Shown in pieces: positions 26,846-35,474 of a DNA stretch of 64,000 nucleotides. Source of the stretch: Marinicauda pacifica (GTDB lineage: Bacteria > Pseudomonadota > Alphaproteobacteria > Caulobacterales > Maricaulaceae). Where the stretch lies: assembly GCF_004793635.1 (NCBI RefSeq), contig NZ_SRXV01000002.1:682001-746000 (forward strand), in the 5' to 3' direction. The position numbers and the translations under genes are program-made. How positions within the stretch are numbered: the stretch's first letter is position 1; each line of letters begins with the position of its first letter. The notes under the pieces are model-generated. The model had not been told where the DNA came from and did no database searches. It was given only the letters and a program-made list of their open reading frames with translations.

Positions 26846-27619
26846 ATGGATGTGAAAGATGTTGCAGCGATCGTGACCGGTGGGGCGTCGGGTCTGGGCG
26901 AAGGCACGGCACGCCGCCTGGCGGCCGAGGGCGCGAAAGTCGCGCTGTTCGACCTGAACGAGGAGCGCGGCGAAGCGGTCGCCAAGGAACTCGGCGGGAT
27001 TTTCTGCAAGGTCAACGTGGCCGACGTGGACAGCGTCGAGGCCGGCTTTGCCAAGGCGCGCGAGGCGCACGGCCAGGAACGCGTTCTGGTCAATTGCGCC
27101 GGCATCGGCTGGGCGGAGAAGACGGCCCGCCGCTCCTCGTCCGGCGACATCGTGCGCCACCAGCTCGACAAGTTCGCGCTCGTCGTGACCGTGAACCTGA
27201 TCGGCTCGTTCAACTGCGCGGCCGTGGCTGCCGAAGGCATGCTCAGCCTGGACCCGACGAAGAGCGGGCGCGGCATCATCGTCAACACCGCCTCGGTCGC
27301 GGCCCAGGACGGCCAGATCGGCCAGGTCGCCTACGCCGCCTCCAAGGGCGGCATTTACGGCATGACCCTGCCGATGGCGCGCGATCTGGCGCGCGAGGGC
27401 ATCCGCGTGAACACCATCCTGCCCGGCTTCTTCGAGACCCCGATCTACGAGCAGATGCCGCCGGAGGTGAAGCAGAACCTGGCCAGCCATCTGCAATTTC
27501 CCCAGCGCTTCGGCACGCCGGAAGAATACGCGGACCTCGTCGCCTTCATGGTCGGCAACGACTACATCAACGCCGAATGCGTCCGCCTGGACGCCGGCGC
27601 GCGCATGCCCCCGAAATAG
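26846..27619 (+). CDS. 3-hydroxyacyl-CoA dehydrogenase type II-like SDR
   Basis: 257 residues from MDVKDVAAIV with GGGGAGG upstream. Rossmann TGGASGLGEGTARRL (about 11-25), NAG motif in VLVNCAGIG, catalytic Ser in NTASVAAQDGQIGQ, Tyr/Lys in YAASK. The insertion ARRSSSGDIVRHQLDKFALVVTVNLIG and the order SVAAQDGQIGQVAYAASKGG match the HSD17B10 (type II, mitochondrial) group. That group oxidises 3-hydroxyacyl-CoA and branched-chain intermediates with NAD. Monocistronic or divergent partner of the peptidase; no other beta-oxidation gene is adjacent. Confidence 0.9.
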   Translation: MDVKDVAAIVTGGASGLGEGTARRLAAEGAKVALFDLNEERGEAVAKELGGIFCKVNVADVDSVEAGFAKAREAHGQERVLVNCAGIGWAEKTARRSSSGDIVRHQLDKFALVVTVNLIGSFNCAAVAAEGMLSLDPTKSGRGIIVNTASVAAQDGQIGQVAYAASKGGIYGMTLPMARDLAREGIRVNTILPGFFETPIYEQMPPEVKQNLASHLQFPQRFGTPEEYADLVAFMVGNDYINAECVRLDAGARMPPK

Positions 27620-27678
27620 CACGGCGCGGACCCGGGCGGCGGCCGCCGCCCGGGTTCCGATCCGGGTCTCGAAAGCTC

Positions 27679-27706
27679 TTGAAAAGGCGGGGTTCGGTGC
27701 TAACGT
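27679..27706 (+). promoter_or_regulatory. Putative promoter of the SpoIIAA-like gene pair
   Basis: TTGAAA (27679-27684) with GCTAAC (27699-27704) at the Caulobacter-type spacing of 14 bases; about 75 bases before the first gene. Confidence 0.4.
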
Positions 27707-27777
27707 CGAATTCCGCCGAGGCTGTGCGGGGAGCCGGTTGACGGTCTGCCGGGCCGGCGGTGTCAGCGCGGGTGAGC

Positions 27778-28152
27778 ATGACCGATTCCCAGAGCCGAGT
27801 GGACCGGACCTATCTTGAAGACATCGATGCGGTGCTCGTCACGATCGAAGGGCGGCGCGAACCCGGTGACATCGACGTCGTCTGGCCGCCCATCATCGAA
27901 AAGCTGGAAAAGCACGGCACGCATCGCATGATCCTCGATGTGCGATCGGCCCATTACGAGTTCGACCTGACCACGGCCATCGACGTCTTCATGCGTGTCG
28001 CCACCCCTCTGACGGGCCTGGCGCTGGCCATCGTCATCCGCCCCGACCAGCGCGAGGTGGGCATCGTCATGAAGACGGCCACTCGCGCCTTCTGGAACGA
28101 GGCCAAGCTGCACACCTCCATCGAGGAAGCGGTGGACTGGCTCGACAGCTGA
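27778..28152 (+). CDS. SpoIIAA-like (STAS-fold) protein, first of a paralogous pair
   Basis: 124 residues from MTDSQSRVDR; a GTG 18 bases earlier is an alternative. No signal peptide. The order YLEDIDAVLVTIEGRR, HRMILDVRSAHYEFD, LALAIVIRPDQREVGIVM and the closing EEAVDWL follows the beta-alpha pattern of SpoIIAA-like proteins of the STAS superfamily. In those proteins the end motif xEAxxWL is frequent. A serine equivalent to the SpoIIAA phosphosite is not evident. It shares its middle and end with the next gene (LDVR, QREVG/QREMG, WL), showing a local duplication. Function unknown. Confidence 0.6.
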   Translation: MTDSQSRVDRTYLEDIDAVLVTIEGRREPGDIDVVWPPIIEKLEKHGTHRMILDVRSAHYEFDLTTAIDVFMRVATPLTGLALAIVIRPDQREVGIVMKTATRAFWNEAKLHTSIEEAVDWLDS

Positions 28153-28277
28153 TCCCGGGGGCGGGCCGGCTGGACCGGTCTCGCGCATGAATTATTACCA
28201 AACCCCCGAAATCAATTGACAACTCAAGCCGGAGACAGTGTGCTCCAATACTTCGCCGGAAGCTGAAGGGTGAGAGC

Positions 28278-28664
28278 GTGCTGGAACCGGGCATCCCTGG
28301 AATCGAATATTCCTACGATGAAGAGCTCGACGCGATCGTTGTGCGCACGCACGGCAAGCGCTCGCTGGACATCACGACGGCGGGTTTTGGCGCAATCCTT
28401 GAGCTGATGCGCAAGCATGGCACCTCGCGCACGCTTCTCGACGTTCGCGACGCCGAATACGACCTGCCCGACCAAAGCCGGATCGAGGGCTTTGCCAGCA
28501 TCGCCCCGAACGCGCAGGGCCTGCAATTTGCTGTCATCGTCACCGAGGCACAGCGCGAGATGGGCCTGATCCTGGAAACGCTCGGCGCGGTTCGCTGGAA
28601 CATGGTGCGCCAGTTCACCAGCGAAGCCGAAGCGCGCGCCTGGCTGGACGACAGCAATTCCTGA
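28278..28664 (+). CDS. SpoIIAA-like (STAS-fold) protein, second of the pair
   Basis: 128 residues from a GTG after GAAGGGTGAG. Same architecture as the upstream protein. YDEELDAIVVRTHGKRS pairs with its DAVLVTIEGRR strand. SRTLLDVRDAEYDLPDQSRI, FAVIVTEAQREMGLILETL and EAEARAWLDD correspond segment by segment. The two are clearly homologous but much diverged, so the duplication is old or they came in as a pair. The Fur-box-like site and TonB receptor follow on the same strand. There is no direct evidence that they are functionally connected to iron. Confidence 0.6.
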   Translation: MLEPGIPGIEYSYDEELDAIVVRTHGKRSLDITTAGFGAILELMRKHGTSRTLLDVRDAEYDLPDQSRIEGFASIAPNAQGLQFAVIVTEAQREMGLILETLGAVRWNMVRQFTSEAEARAWLDDSNS

Positions 28665-28694
28665 ACCTTGCGCGGCGCGTGCGGCGCTGCAACT

Positions 28695-28713
28695 GCCGAT
28701 GAAAATCATTCTC
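28695..28713 (+). promoter_or_regulatory. Fur-box-like site upstream of the TonB receptor
   Basis: GAAAATCATTCTC (28701-28713) matches 11 of 13 positions of the right-hand part of the classical Fur consensus; over 19 bases 14 match. It lies 112 bases before the receptor start. Confidence 0.5.
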
Positions 28714-28824
28714 ACGAAGCTCGACAGGCCGGAACCCGTCCTGTAGATGCGGCCCGACACAGTGCCGACCGCAAGCCCGACAGGGCGATGGGGTCCGCGC
28801 GCACGCCAGACCGGGTCCTGCACG

Positions 28825-31083
28825 ATGAAACACCTTCTCCTCGCTTCCGCCGCGGGCATTTTGAGCTATAGCGCCGCCTTCGCCGACAGCGGTGAAGGCG
28901 ATGCGGCCGGAACCGCCGCCCTGCCTGAAATCGTGACCGTGATCGGCCTCAGCGGAGACGCGGGCGACGTGACCGGCTCCGCGGCCGTGATCTCGCCGGA
29001 AGATCTCGATATCCAGGGCTATGGCGACATTACGCGTATCCTGCGTCAGGTGCCGGGAATCTACCTCCAGGAAGAGGACGGGTTCGGGCTACGCCCCAAT
29101 ATCGGGCTGCGCGGCACCGGGCTGGACCGTTCGGCCAAGATCACGCTGATGGAAGACGGCGTGCTCATCGCGCCGGCCCCCTATGCCTCCCCGGCAGCCT
29201 ACTACTTCCCGCATGCCGCCCGCATGGCCGGCGTCGAAATCATCAAGGGCGCGGCCGGTGTCCGCTACGGTCCGCAAACCCAGGGCGGTTCGATCAACCT
29301 GCTTTCCACGCCGGTGCCGGACGATCTGTCCGGCGCGCTCGACCTGCGCATCGGCGAGGAGAACAGCGCCAGCGTCCATGGCTGGTTCGGCGGCATGGGC
29401 GATATCGGCGACACCAGCCGTCTTGGCGGCCTGTTCGAGGTCCTGTCCTCGCATTCGGACGGCTTCAAGACGATCGACAATGCCGCCGGGACCGGGACCG
29501 GCTTCGACATCCGCGATTTTGTCGGCAAGCTGCGGTTCGAAACCCGCGCCGCGGGCGCCGACCACCTCTTCGAACTGAAAGGTCAGGTGTCCAGCGAGCT
29601 GTCGAACGAAACCTATCTCGGCCTGACCGACGCCGATTTCGCGGCCTCGCCCTATCGGCGCTATGCGGCCTCGCAGTTTGACGAGATGGACGCAGATCAC
29701 AGCGAGATATCTCTCCGCCACCAGGCCCTCTTCGGCAACGGGCTGGAATGGTCCAGCGTGATCTACCGCACCGATTTCGAACGCGACTGGTTCAAGACCG
29801 ACCGCGTCGATTTCGACGGCAGCGGCCCGGGCGGGGCAGTCGGCATCAGCGCCATTCTGGACGATCCGGTGCGCTATTCGGACGAGTTTGCCGTTCTGCG
29901 CGCGCCGGCCGGCTTCGTCTCCGCCGACGATGCCCTCCTGCTCAAGCACAATAACCGCACCTACTTCGCGCAAGGCATTCAGAGCGAGCTGGCCGGAGAC
30001 CTGGCCATTCCCGGAGGGCAGGCGAGCTGGCGCGTGGGCGCGCGCCTGCACGAGGACGAGATGGACCGCTTCCAGTGGTATGAGCGCTTCGCCGCGGACA
30101 ATGGCAACATCGTCCTGACGGGGCGCGACGTGCCGGGCACCGAGTCCAACCGCATCGAGTCGGCCGAGGCCGCCGCCGTCTTCGCGCAGGCAGAGATGAG
30201 CTGGGGCGCGCTGACGCTCGTGCCGGGGCTGCGCTACGAGAGCGTGGAGCTGACGCGCCGCGACTATGGCAAGGCCGACCCGCAGCGCACCGGAGCGAAT
30301 CTTGCCGTGCGGGAGAATTCCGTCGACTGGGTCGCCCCGGGCCTGGGCGCGCGCTACGAGATCGGCCCCCGGTTGTCGCTGTTCGGCGGCATCCATCGCG
30401 GTTACGCGCCTCCGGCGCCCGGTTCGACCACGGCTGAACCTGAAGACGGCACGAATTACGAAGCCGGCCTGCGCTATGCCGGTGAAATCGGCATGTTCGA
30501 GCTGGTCGGCTTCTTCAATGACTATGACAACATTCTGGGAAGCTGCACCCTGTCCACCGGTGGCAGCTGCACGGTCGGCGACCAGTTCGACGGCGGCGAA
30601 GCCGAGGTCCGCGGGGTCGAAATCGTGGCCGAAACCGATCTCGGGGCGCCGTTCGATACCGGTTTCGCACTCCCGATACGCGCCGCCTACACCTATACCG
30701 ACGCCGAGTTCTCCACCGGCTTCAACTCCGACTTCGAGCCCTGGGGCATCGTCGAGCCCGGCGATGCGCTGCCCTACATCCCCGAGCATCAGCTCTACCT
30801 TTCCGCGGGCCTCGTCCTCGACCGGGCCGGCGCGCAGATCGCCGCCAATTGGGTCGATGACGTGCGCACCGTCGCCGGACAGGGCGAAATCCCCGGCAAC
30901 GCGCTCATCGAGAGCCGCTGGGTCGCCGATCTGGCTCTGTGGTACACGCTCACCGAGCGCGTCGAACTGCGCGGTGAAGTGCGCAATCTCTTCGACGAGA
31001 CCTACGCGGTGGCCCGCCGCCCTGCAGGCCTGCGCCCGGGTGCTCCGCGTGCGGTGACGGTCGGGGTCAATTTCGACTTCTAG
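28825..31083 (+). CDS. FecA-like TonB-dependent outer-membrane receptor
   Basis: 752 residues from MKHLLLASAAG (earlier in-frame starts lack a signal). Signal peptide cleaved near FA-DS (residue 21), a TonB-box-like EIVTVIG (about 35-41), plug domain (50-180) with RPNIGLRGTGLDRSAKITLM, PYASPAAYYFP and VEIIKGAAGVRYGPQTQGGS. A 22-strand barrel ends TVGVNFDF. The APYASP...RYGPQTQGG region is like that of FecA, which imports ferric dicitrate. There is no N-terminal signalling domain, so it does not use FecR-type transmembrane control. A Fur-like site upstream and a terminator downstream suggest an iron-controlled single gene. The substrate could be another ferric chelate. Confidence 0.9.
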   Translation: MKHLLLASAAGILSYSAAFADSGEGDAAGTAALPEIVTVIGLSGDAGDVTGSAAVISPEDLDIQGYGDITRILRQVPGIYLQEEDGFGLRPNIGLRGTGLDRSAKITLMEDGVLIAPAPYASPAAYYFPHAARMAGVEIIKGAAGVRYGPQTQGGSINLLSTPVPDDLSGALDLRIGEENSASVHGWFGGMGDIGDTSRLGGLFEVLSSHSDGFKTIDNAAGTGTGFDIRDFVGKLRFETRAAGADHLFELKGQVSSELSNETYLGLTDADFAASPYRRYAASQFDEMDADHSEISLRHQALFGNGLEWSSVIYRTDFERDWFKTDRVDFDGSGPGGAVGISAILDDPVRYSDEFAVLRAPAGFVSADDALLLKHNNRTYFAQGIQSELAGDLAIPGGQASWRVGARLHEDEMDRFQWYERFAADNGNIVLTGRDVPGTESNRIESAEAAAVFAQAEMSWGALTLVPGLRYESVELTRRDYGKADPQRTGANLAVRENSVDWVAPGLGARYEIGPRLSLFGGIHRGYAPPAPGSTTAEPEDGTNYEAGLRYAGEIGMFELVGFFNDYDNILGSCTLSTGGSCTVGDQFDGGEAEVRGVEIVAETDLGAPFDTGFALPIRAAYTYTDAEFSTGFNSDFEPWGIVEPGDALPYIPEHQLYLSAGLVLDRAGAQIAANWVDDVRTVAGQGEIPGNALIESRWVADLALWYTLTERVELRGEVRNLFDETYAVARRPAGLRPGAPRAVTVGVNFDF

Positions 31084-31121
31084 CGCGGCCCGCACACGCC
31101 GGCACTCCGGCACGCGCCATA

Positions 31122-31151
31122 AAAAGGGGCCCCCGCACGGGAGCCCCTTTT
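31122..31151 (+). terminator. Terminator after the TonB receptor
   Basis: AAAAGGGGC pairs with GCCCCTTTT (9 bp), extended inside by CCC/GGG with one bulged A. A and T tracts on both sides make it work in both directions between convergent genes. Confidence 0.8.
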
Positions 31152-31180
31152 GCATGCGTATTGATGGCAACTAAGCCGCA

Positions 31181-31699
31181 TCAGCCTTCCGGCATGCGCA
31201 CCGCATCGCCCAGATTGGCCACGACTTCGCTGGCATCGAACGCGTCCGGGTCTGCCGGCGCCGGGCCGCGTCCCATCACGATCTCGCCGATCGCTTCGTA
31301 GCGATTGACCTCGCGCATGGTGGCGTCGTTCCAGAACGGGTCCCGCCAGCCATACCAGCCATAGGCCGGGTGGTAGTAGCGGTAGCGCACGTGGAAGGCG
31401 TCATAGCCGCCCGACCCCACGAGCCGCGTGTCTTCCTCGGTATCGCGGCGCACCACGGTGAAATGATCGTATCCGCGTTCCAGCGTCAGCTCGGCGGCGC
31501 GGTAGAGCAGGAAGGTCTCCACCGTGCGCCGGTCGGTCAGCGAATTGCCGGTGAAGGTGACGAGAAAGCGATCGGACTCGATCTGCTGCTCGTCATAGCC
31601 ATACCGGCTGCCGTCAGCAGCCTGATAGGGCGTGGACTGGGCGCAGGCGCCCAGCAACAGCGCCGCGCCCGTCATCGCGATAGCCAGTCGTTTCATCAT
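31181..31699 (-). CDS. CC0125/CC1285-type lipoprotein
   Basis: 172 residues from MMKRLAIAM, with AAGGAG seven bases upstream. Lipoprotein signal ends in LLLGAC, the cysteine being the lipidation site. The mature part starts with YQAADGSRYGYDEQQIESDR, then FLVTFTGNSLTDRRTVETFL and LYRAAELTLERGYDHFTVV. This is the pattern of a Caulobacterales lipoprotein family (CC0125/CC1285) of unknown function; the Tyr/Trp-rich middle (YRYYHPAYGWYGW) is variable. Probably outer-membrane anchored, facing the periplasm. No functional partner is apparent next to it. Confidence 0.65.
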   Translation of the reverse strand: MMKRLAIAMTGAALLLGACAQSTPYQAADGSRYGYDEQQIESDRFLVTFTGNSLTDRRTVETFLLYRAAELTLERGYDHFTVVRRDTEEDTRLVGSGGYDAFHVRYRYYHPAYGWYGWRDPFWNDATMREVNRYEAIGEIVMGRGPAPADPDAFDASEVVANLGDAVRMPEG

Positions 31700-31858
31700 C
31701 GCGAAACTCCTTGTTTGTGTGCCCTCGCGCACGCGGTGAGACTAGCACGCGGTTCGCGCAAAGGGCAGTGTCTTCAGACTCCTGCGAACGGGCCTCCGGT
31801 TCGAAGAGTTCCACATCGCGGCCCCGGCCGGGCCCCGGCCGGGCCTCGAGCCAGCGCT

Positions 31859-32521
31859 CTAGCCGTCGCTGCGCCGGGCCTCGTTGATGTCGCCGCGCAG
31901 GAGCAGGACCTCGATATTGTCGGGATCGAGATCGCGAGCCATTTCCATGTCGTCTTCGGCTGCGCCGACCTGGCCTTGTTCGAGCCGGGCGCGCCCGCGC
32001 AGGCGATAGCCCTCGGCCGCGTCCGGATCGAGCCGGACGGCCTCCTGCGCGGCGGTCTCGGCGACTTCCCACAAGCCCGCGTCGATGGCCGCTTCGGCCC
32101 GGCCCAGCGCCAGACCCGGATCGCGGGGCAGGAATTCCTGGCCGCGCGTGAAGGCGCGCAGCGCATCGTGCGGTTCGCCGGCGGCAAGCCAGGCATCGCC
32201 GGCCTGTCCGAACATGACCGCACGCGCATAGTCGCCGGCGGCCACGGCGCCCTCGGCATTGATCTCGAGACGCCGGGCGCCTTCGGCAAAATCTCCCGTC
32301 GCCACGATAGCCAGCCCGATGCAGTGATTGGCCGGCCAGCCGCCCGACTGGGCCTGCCACGCCAGCCCGGTCTCGAAGGCGGACAGCGCATTCTCGTCAA
32401 TCTCGGCGATGCAGGCTTCGTAGCGGTCCTGGTCGACCGCCCGGATCGACTGCCCGAAAGCCGGCGCGGCCAGAGCGGACAGGCCAAGCGCGAGCATCAC
32501 TGGACGCACGAAATGGGTCAT
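31859..32521 (-). CDS. Periplasmic TPR-repeat protein
   Basis: 220 residues with a signal peptide (MTHFVRPVMLALGLSALAAP, cleavage near AFG-QS). The rest is about four TPR-like helical hairpins, clearest in DAWLAAGEPHDALRAFTRG, ALGRAEAAIDAGLWEVAE and GYRLRGRARLEQGQVGAAED. Two cysteines (37 and 67 area) may form a disulfide. The ATG lies close to, and divergent from, the start of the epimerase-like gene, and its leader is short. TPRs bind proteins, so an assembly or scaffolding role is likely. No recognised family. Confidence 0.65.
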   Translation of the reverse strand: MTHFVRPVMLALGLSALAAPAFGQSIRAVDQDRYEACIAEIDENALSAFETGLAWQAQSGGWPANHCIGLAIVATGDFAEGARRLEINAEGAVAAGDYARAVMFGQAGDAWLAAGEPHDALRAFTRGQEFLPRDPGLALGRAEAAIDAGLWEVAETAAQEAVRLDPDAAEGYRLRGRARLEQGQVGAAEDDMEMARDLDPDNIEVLLLRGDINEARRSDG

Positions 32522-32603
32522 GAAACTGTCCCTCCCTCAGACCGCCCCTCAGACCGCAGGGTCTTGCGGTCGCGATCTTAGGCCATGGCGGACGAAGGGG
32601 TCC

Positions 32604-33461
32604 ATGAAAGAAACTGTGACACTGCTTCTGATCGGTTATGGCTATGTCGCGCGGGCCACAGCGCGCGCGGCATCCGGCCACGGCGCGCGGGTGATCGCGA
32701 CCACGCGCAGTCATGACACCGCACGGGAAATCGACGCGGCCGGCTTCACCCCCGCCGTCTGCGATCCGGCGACGGCGAAGGGCGCCGAAACACTTCGCAG
32801 TCTGGCGCGCGAGGCGACCCACATCGTCTCCTCGGTCCCGCCGGGACGCGGCGGCGATCCGGTGCTGGCCGCGTTGAGCGACGCGCCGCCGGACCATGCC
32901 TGGATCGGCTATCTGTCCACGACCGGCGTCTATGGCGACCGGCAGGGCGGCTGGGCGTTCGAATGGGAGACGCCCACGCCGGGCCAGGACCGCTCGGTCC
33001 GGCGGGCCGAGGCCGAACAGGGCTGGACGGGCCTTGGCGCGCGCCTCTTCCGGCTCTCGGGCATATACGGTCCGGGCCGGTCGGCCTTCGACCGGCTGCG
33101 CGAGGGTCGGGCCCGGCGCATCGACAGCCCCGGACAGGTCTTTTCGCGCATCCATGTCGACGACATCGCGGCGTGCCTGTGCCTGGCAATGGAGCGTTCG
33201 GAACGCAAGGGCGCCTTCAATCTGTGCGATGACTGGCCCTCGCCCCAGAGCGAGGTCGTCGAGGGGGCGGCGCGCCTGCTCGGCCTCGATCCGCCGCCGT
33301 GCGAGACGCTGGAGGAGGCGGAGATGAGCGAGATGGCCCGCAGCTTCTACGAAGAGGTCCGCCGGGTTTCGAACGCGCGCGCCAAGGCCGCCTTCGGCTG
33401 GCGCCTCGAGTATCCAAGCTGGCACGAAGGCCTGCCCGCCGTGCTGGAAGCGGGTGGCTAG
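32604..33461 (+). CDS. NAD(P)-dependent epimerase/dehydratase-like protein (YeeZ-type)
   Basis: 285 residues from MKETVTLLLIGYGYV with GAAGGGG upstream. Rossmann GYGYVARATARAAS, then STTGVYGDRQGGWAFEW, which places Tyr in the active-site region, and LFRLSGIYGPGRSAFDRL. The pattern IGYLSTTGVYGD...RLSGIYGPGR is typical of the YeeZ/YbjT-like extended SDRs of unknown substrate. No membrane segments. The end overlaps by four bases the end of the convergent hydrolase gene. The substrate is likely a nucleotide sugar or similar, but that is inferred only from the superfamily. Confidence 0.8.
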   Translation: MKETVTLLLIGYGYVARATARAASGHGARVIATTRSHDTAREIDAAGFTPAVCDPATAKGAETLRSLAREATHIVSSVPPGRGGDPVLAALSDAPPDHAWIGYLSTTGVYGDRQGGWAFEWETPTPGQDRSVRRAEAEQGWTGLGARLFRLSGIYGPGRSAFDRLREGRARRIDSPGQVFSRIHVDDIAACLCLAMERSERKGAFNLCDDWPSPQSEVVEGAARLLGLDPPPCETLEEAEMSEMARSFYEEVRRVSNARAKAAFGWRLEYPSWHEGLPAVLEAGG

Positions 33462-34225
33462 CTCACGTCCTCAATGAGGGCGAAGAGCCGCTCCAGGTCG
33501 CCGGCCTGTGTCAGGCGGTGATCGCCCGATTTCAGTAACTCCAGCCGCACATCGGACGCGTTGAGCGACTCCATCAGGCGCACGGCGTGCGACCACGGCA
33601 CGTCCCGGTCCTGCCAGCCCTGCAGGATACGCACGGGGCAGTCGATCGCGATGGGCTCGTCGAGCAGCAGCCAGTTGCGCCCCTCCTCGATCATCGTGCG
33701 GGTAATCTTAGTCTTTTCCCCGCCACTGCCCGGCAGTGTCCAGCGCCCGTCCAGCATCAGCGCCTCGCGCGCATGCTGGGGCAGCGCGTCCCAGATCAGC
33801 GTCTCGGTCAGGTCGGCGGCCGGGGCCACCAGGACCAGCGCCTTGACCCGGTCCGGGCGCGCCAGTGCCGCGAGCAGGGCGATCCAGCCGCCGAGCGAGG
33901 AGCCGACCAGGATTTGCGGGCCGGCCGTGATCTCGTCGAGCACGTCCAGCGCGTCGGTGCGCCATTGCCCGATCGTGGCCCGGTCCCAGCTCCCGCCCGA
34001 CTGGCCGGTGCCCGAATAGTCGAACCGGGTCAGTGCCCGTCCCTTGGCCTGCGCCCAGTCATCCAGCGCGCGCGCCTTGTTGCCGTCCATCGTCGCGCCG
34101 AACCCGCTGAACCACACCAGGCCCGGACCGGCGCCTGGGCCGTCGCCTGGGCCGGCACCCGCGCGCTGCCTGACGGCAAGCCGCGTCTCCGGGTCGCGCT
34201 GAAGAAACTCGACATCCTGGCTCAT
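33458..34225 (-). CDS. Alpha/beta-hydrolase (serine hydrolase)
   Basis: 255 residues. Oxyanion strand PGLVWFSGFGATMDG (about 33-47), nucleophile elbow VGSSLGGWIALL (near residue 108), acid in LQGWQDRDVPW and catalytic His in KSGDHRLT near 236. The protein is close to the 2-acylglycerol/peptidase-like group found in alphaproteobacteria and similar to mitochondrial ABHD10. There is no signal peptide, so it acts in the cytoplasm. ABHD10-type enzymes hydrolyse thioesters or acyl-glucuronides; which of these applies here is unknown. It has a low-complexity Gly/Pro insert at 22-34. The stop overlaps the preceding convergent gene. Confidence 0.82.
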   Translation of the reverse strand: MSQDVEFLQRDPETRLAVRQRAGAGPGDGPGAGPGLVWFSGFGATMDGNKARALDDWAQAKGRALTRFDYSGTGQSGGSWDRATIGQWRTDALDVLDEITAGPQILVGSSLGGWIALLAALARPDRVKALVLVAPAADLTETLIWDALPQHAREALMLDGRWTLPGSGGEKTKITRTMIEEGRNWLLLDEPIAIDCPVRILQGWQDRDVPWSHAVRLMESLNASDVRLELLKSGDHRLTQAGDLERLFALIEDVS

Positions 34226-34343
34226 GATCGTCCTCTGGCTGCGGGCGGTTGCTGTGATTGCGGGTGGAAGACGCGGCGGGTATGAGACGGGGGCGAGACG
34301 GCGCGCGGCATTTTTACACGAACCCCGTCAGGGACCCCTCTTG

Positions 34344-35474
34344 GTGAACATCCTTCAGGTCATACCCGAACTCGATGCCGGCGGCGCGGAGCGCACGACG
34401 ATCGAGATCGCCGAAGCTGTCACGGCAGCAGGCGGCCGCGCTCTCGTCGCCAGCCAGGGCGGCCGGCTGGAGCGCGAACTGTCTGCCGCGGGCGGAGAGT
34501 TGGTTCATCTGCCGGTGAAGTCAAAAAATCCGTGGACCATCTGGAGGAATGCCGCCCGCCTGGCGCGCCTCATCCGCGAACACGAGATCGACCTCATCCA
34601 TGCCCGCTCGCGCGCGCCTGCCTGGAGCGCCTTCTGGGCCGCGAAGCGCACCGGCGCCGCCTTCGTGACGACCTATCACGGCACCTATAATGCCCGGTCG
34701 GGGCTGAAGCGCCGGTACAACTCGATCATGGCCCGCGGCGACCGGGTGATCGCCAATTCACACTTCATCGGCGAGCATGTCACGCGCGAACACGGCGTAC
34801 CGGCTGACCGGCTCGCCGTCATCCCAAGGGGCGTCGACCTCGCCCGCTTCGACCCGGCCCGCATCAATCAGAGGGCGGTCCAGACGCTGCGCGCGAAATG
34901 GCGCGTCGAGCCGGAGCAGATCCTGATCCTGTTGCCCGCCCGCCTGACGCGCTGGAAGGGCCAGGAGCATGCCATCGCCGCGCTGGCCCTGATCGCGGAC
35001 CAGACCTCGAACGCAGTCCTCGTCTGCGCCGGCGATGCGCAGGGGCGCAGCGACTACGCCGAGACCCTGCGCACGAAAGCCGAAGCGGCCGGCATCGCGC
35101 TGCGCCTGCCCGGTCATGTCGAGGATATGGCCACCGCCTACGCAGCCGCCGATCTGGTGCTCAACCCCTCCATCGAGCCGGAAGCCTTCGGGCGCAGCGC
35201 CGCCGAGGCGCAGGCGCTCGGGCGTCCGGTGATCGTCGCCGATCATGGCGGGGCGCGCGAAGTGGTCGAGCACGCCGTCACCGGCTGGCGCGCGCCGCCT
35301 GGCGACGATCAGGTGCTCGCCGACACGATCGCCACGGCGCTCGGCCAGACGCCGGGAGCGCGCGACACCATGGCCCGCGCCGCGCGCGAGCGCGTCACCG
35401 ACATGTTTTCCAAACGCGCGCTGCAAGAGAAGACCTTGCGGGTCTATCGCGAGCTTCTAGACTGCCGGTCATGA
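34344..35474 (+). CDS. GT4-family glycosyltransferase
   Basis: 376 residues from a GTG (34344) behind AGGGA; a TTG one codon earlier is possible. GT-B fold: N-terminal NILQVIPELDAGGAERTTIE, middle TTYHGTYNARSGLKRRYNS and IANSHFIGEHV, C-terminal donor domain with LPARLTRWKGQEHAIAAL and PSIEPEAFGRSAAEAQALG. The last segment includes the E-x7-E retaining-enzyme motif. Such enzymes add sugars to lipopolysaccharide core or O-antigen intermediates on the cytoplasmic face. The stop overlaps the heptosyltransferase-like gene (ATGA), so both likely serve the same glycan. Confidence 0.87.
   Translation: MNILQVIPELDAGGAERTTIEIAEAVTAAGGRALVASQGGRLERELSAAGGELVHLPVKSKNPWTIWRNAARLARLIREHEIDLIHARSRAPAWSAFWAAKRTGAAFVTTYHGTYNARSGLKRRYNSIMARGDRVIANSHFIGEHVTREHGVPADRLAVIPRGVDLARFDPARINQRAVQTLRAKWRVEPEQILILLPARLTRWKGQEHAIAALALIADQTSNAVLVCAGDAQGRSDYAETLRTKAEAAGIALRLPGHVEDMATAYAAADLVLNPSIEPEAFGRSAAEAQALGRPVIVADHGGAREVVEHAVTGWRAPPGDDQVLADTIATALGQTPGARDTMARAARERVTDMFSKRALQEKTLRVYRELLDCRS

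Noticed and set aside
29089..31170. Long open frame of nearly 700 codons antisense to the TonB receptor
   Set aside because: Shadow frame caused by GC-rich third codon positions; composition is His/Arg/Gly-rich with no domain, while the sense frame is a complete receptor.
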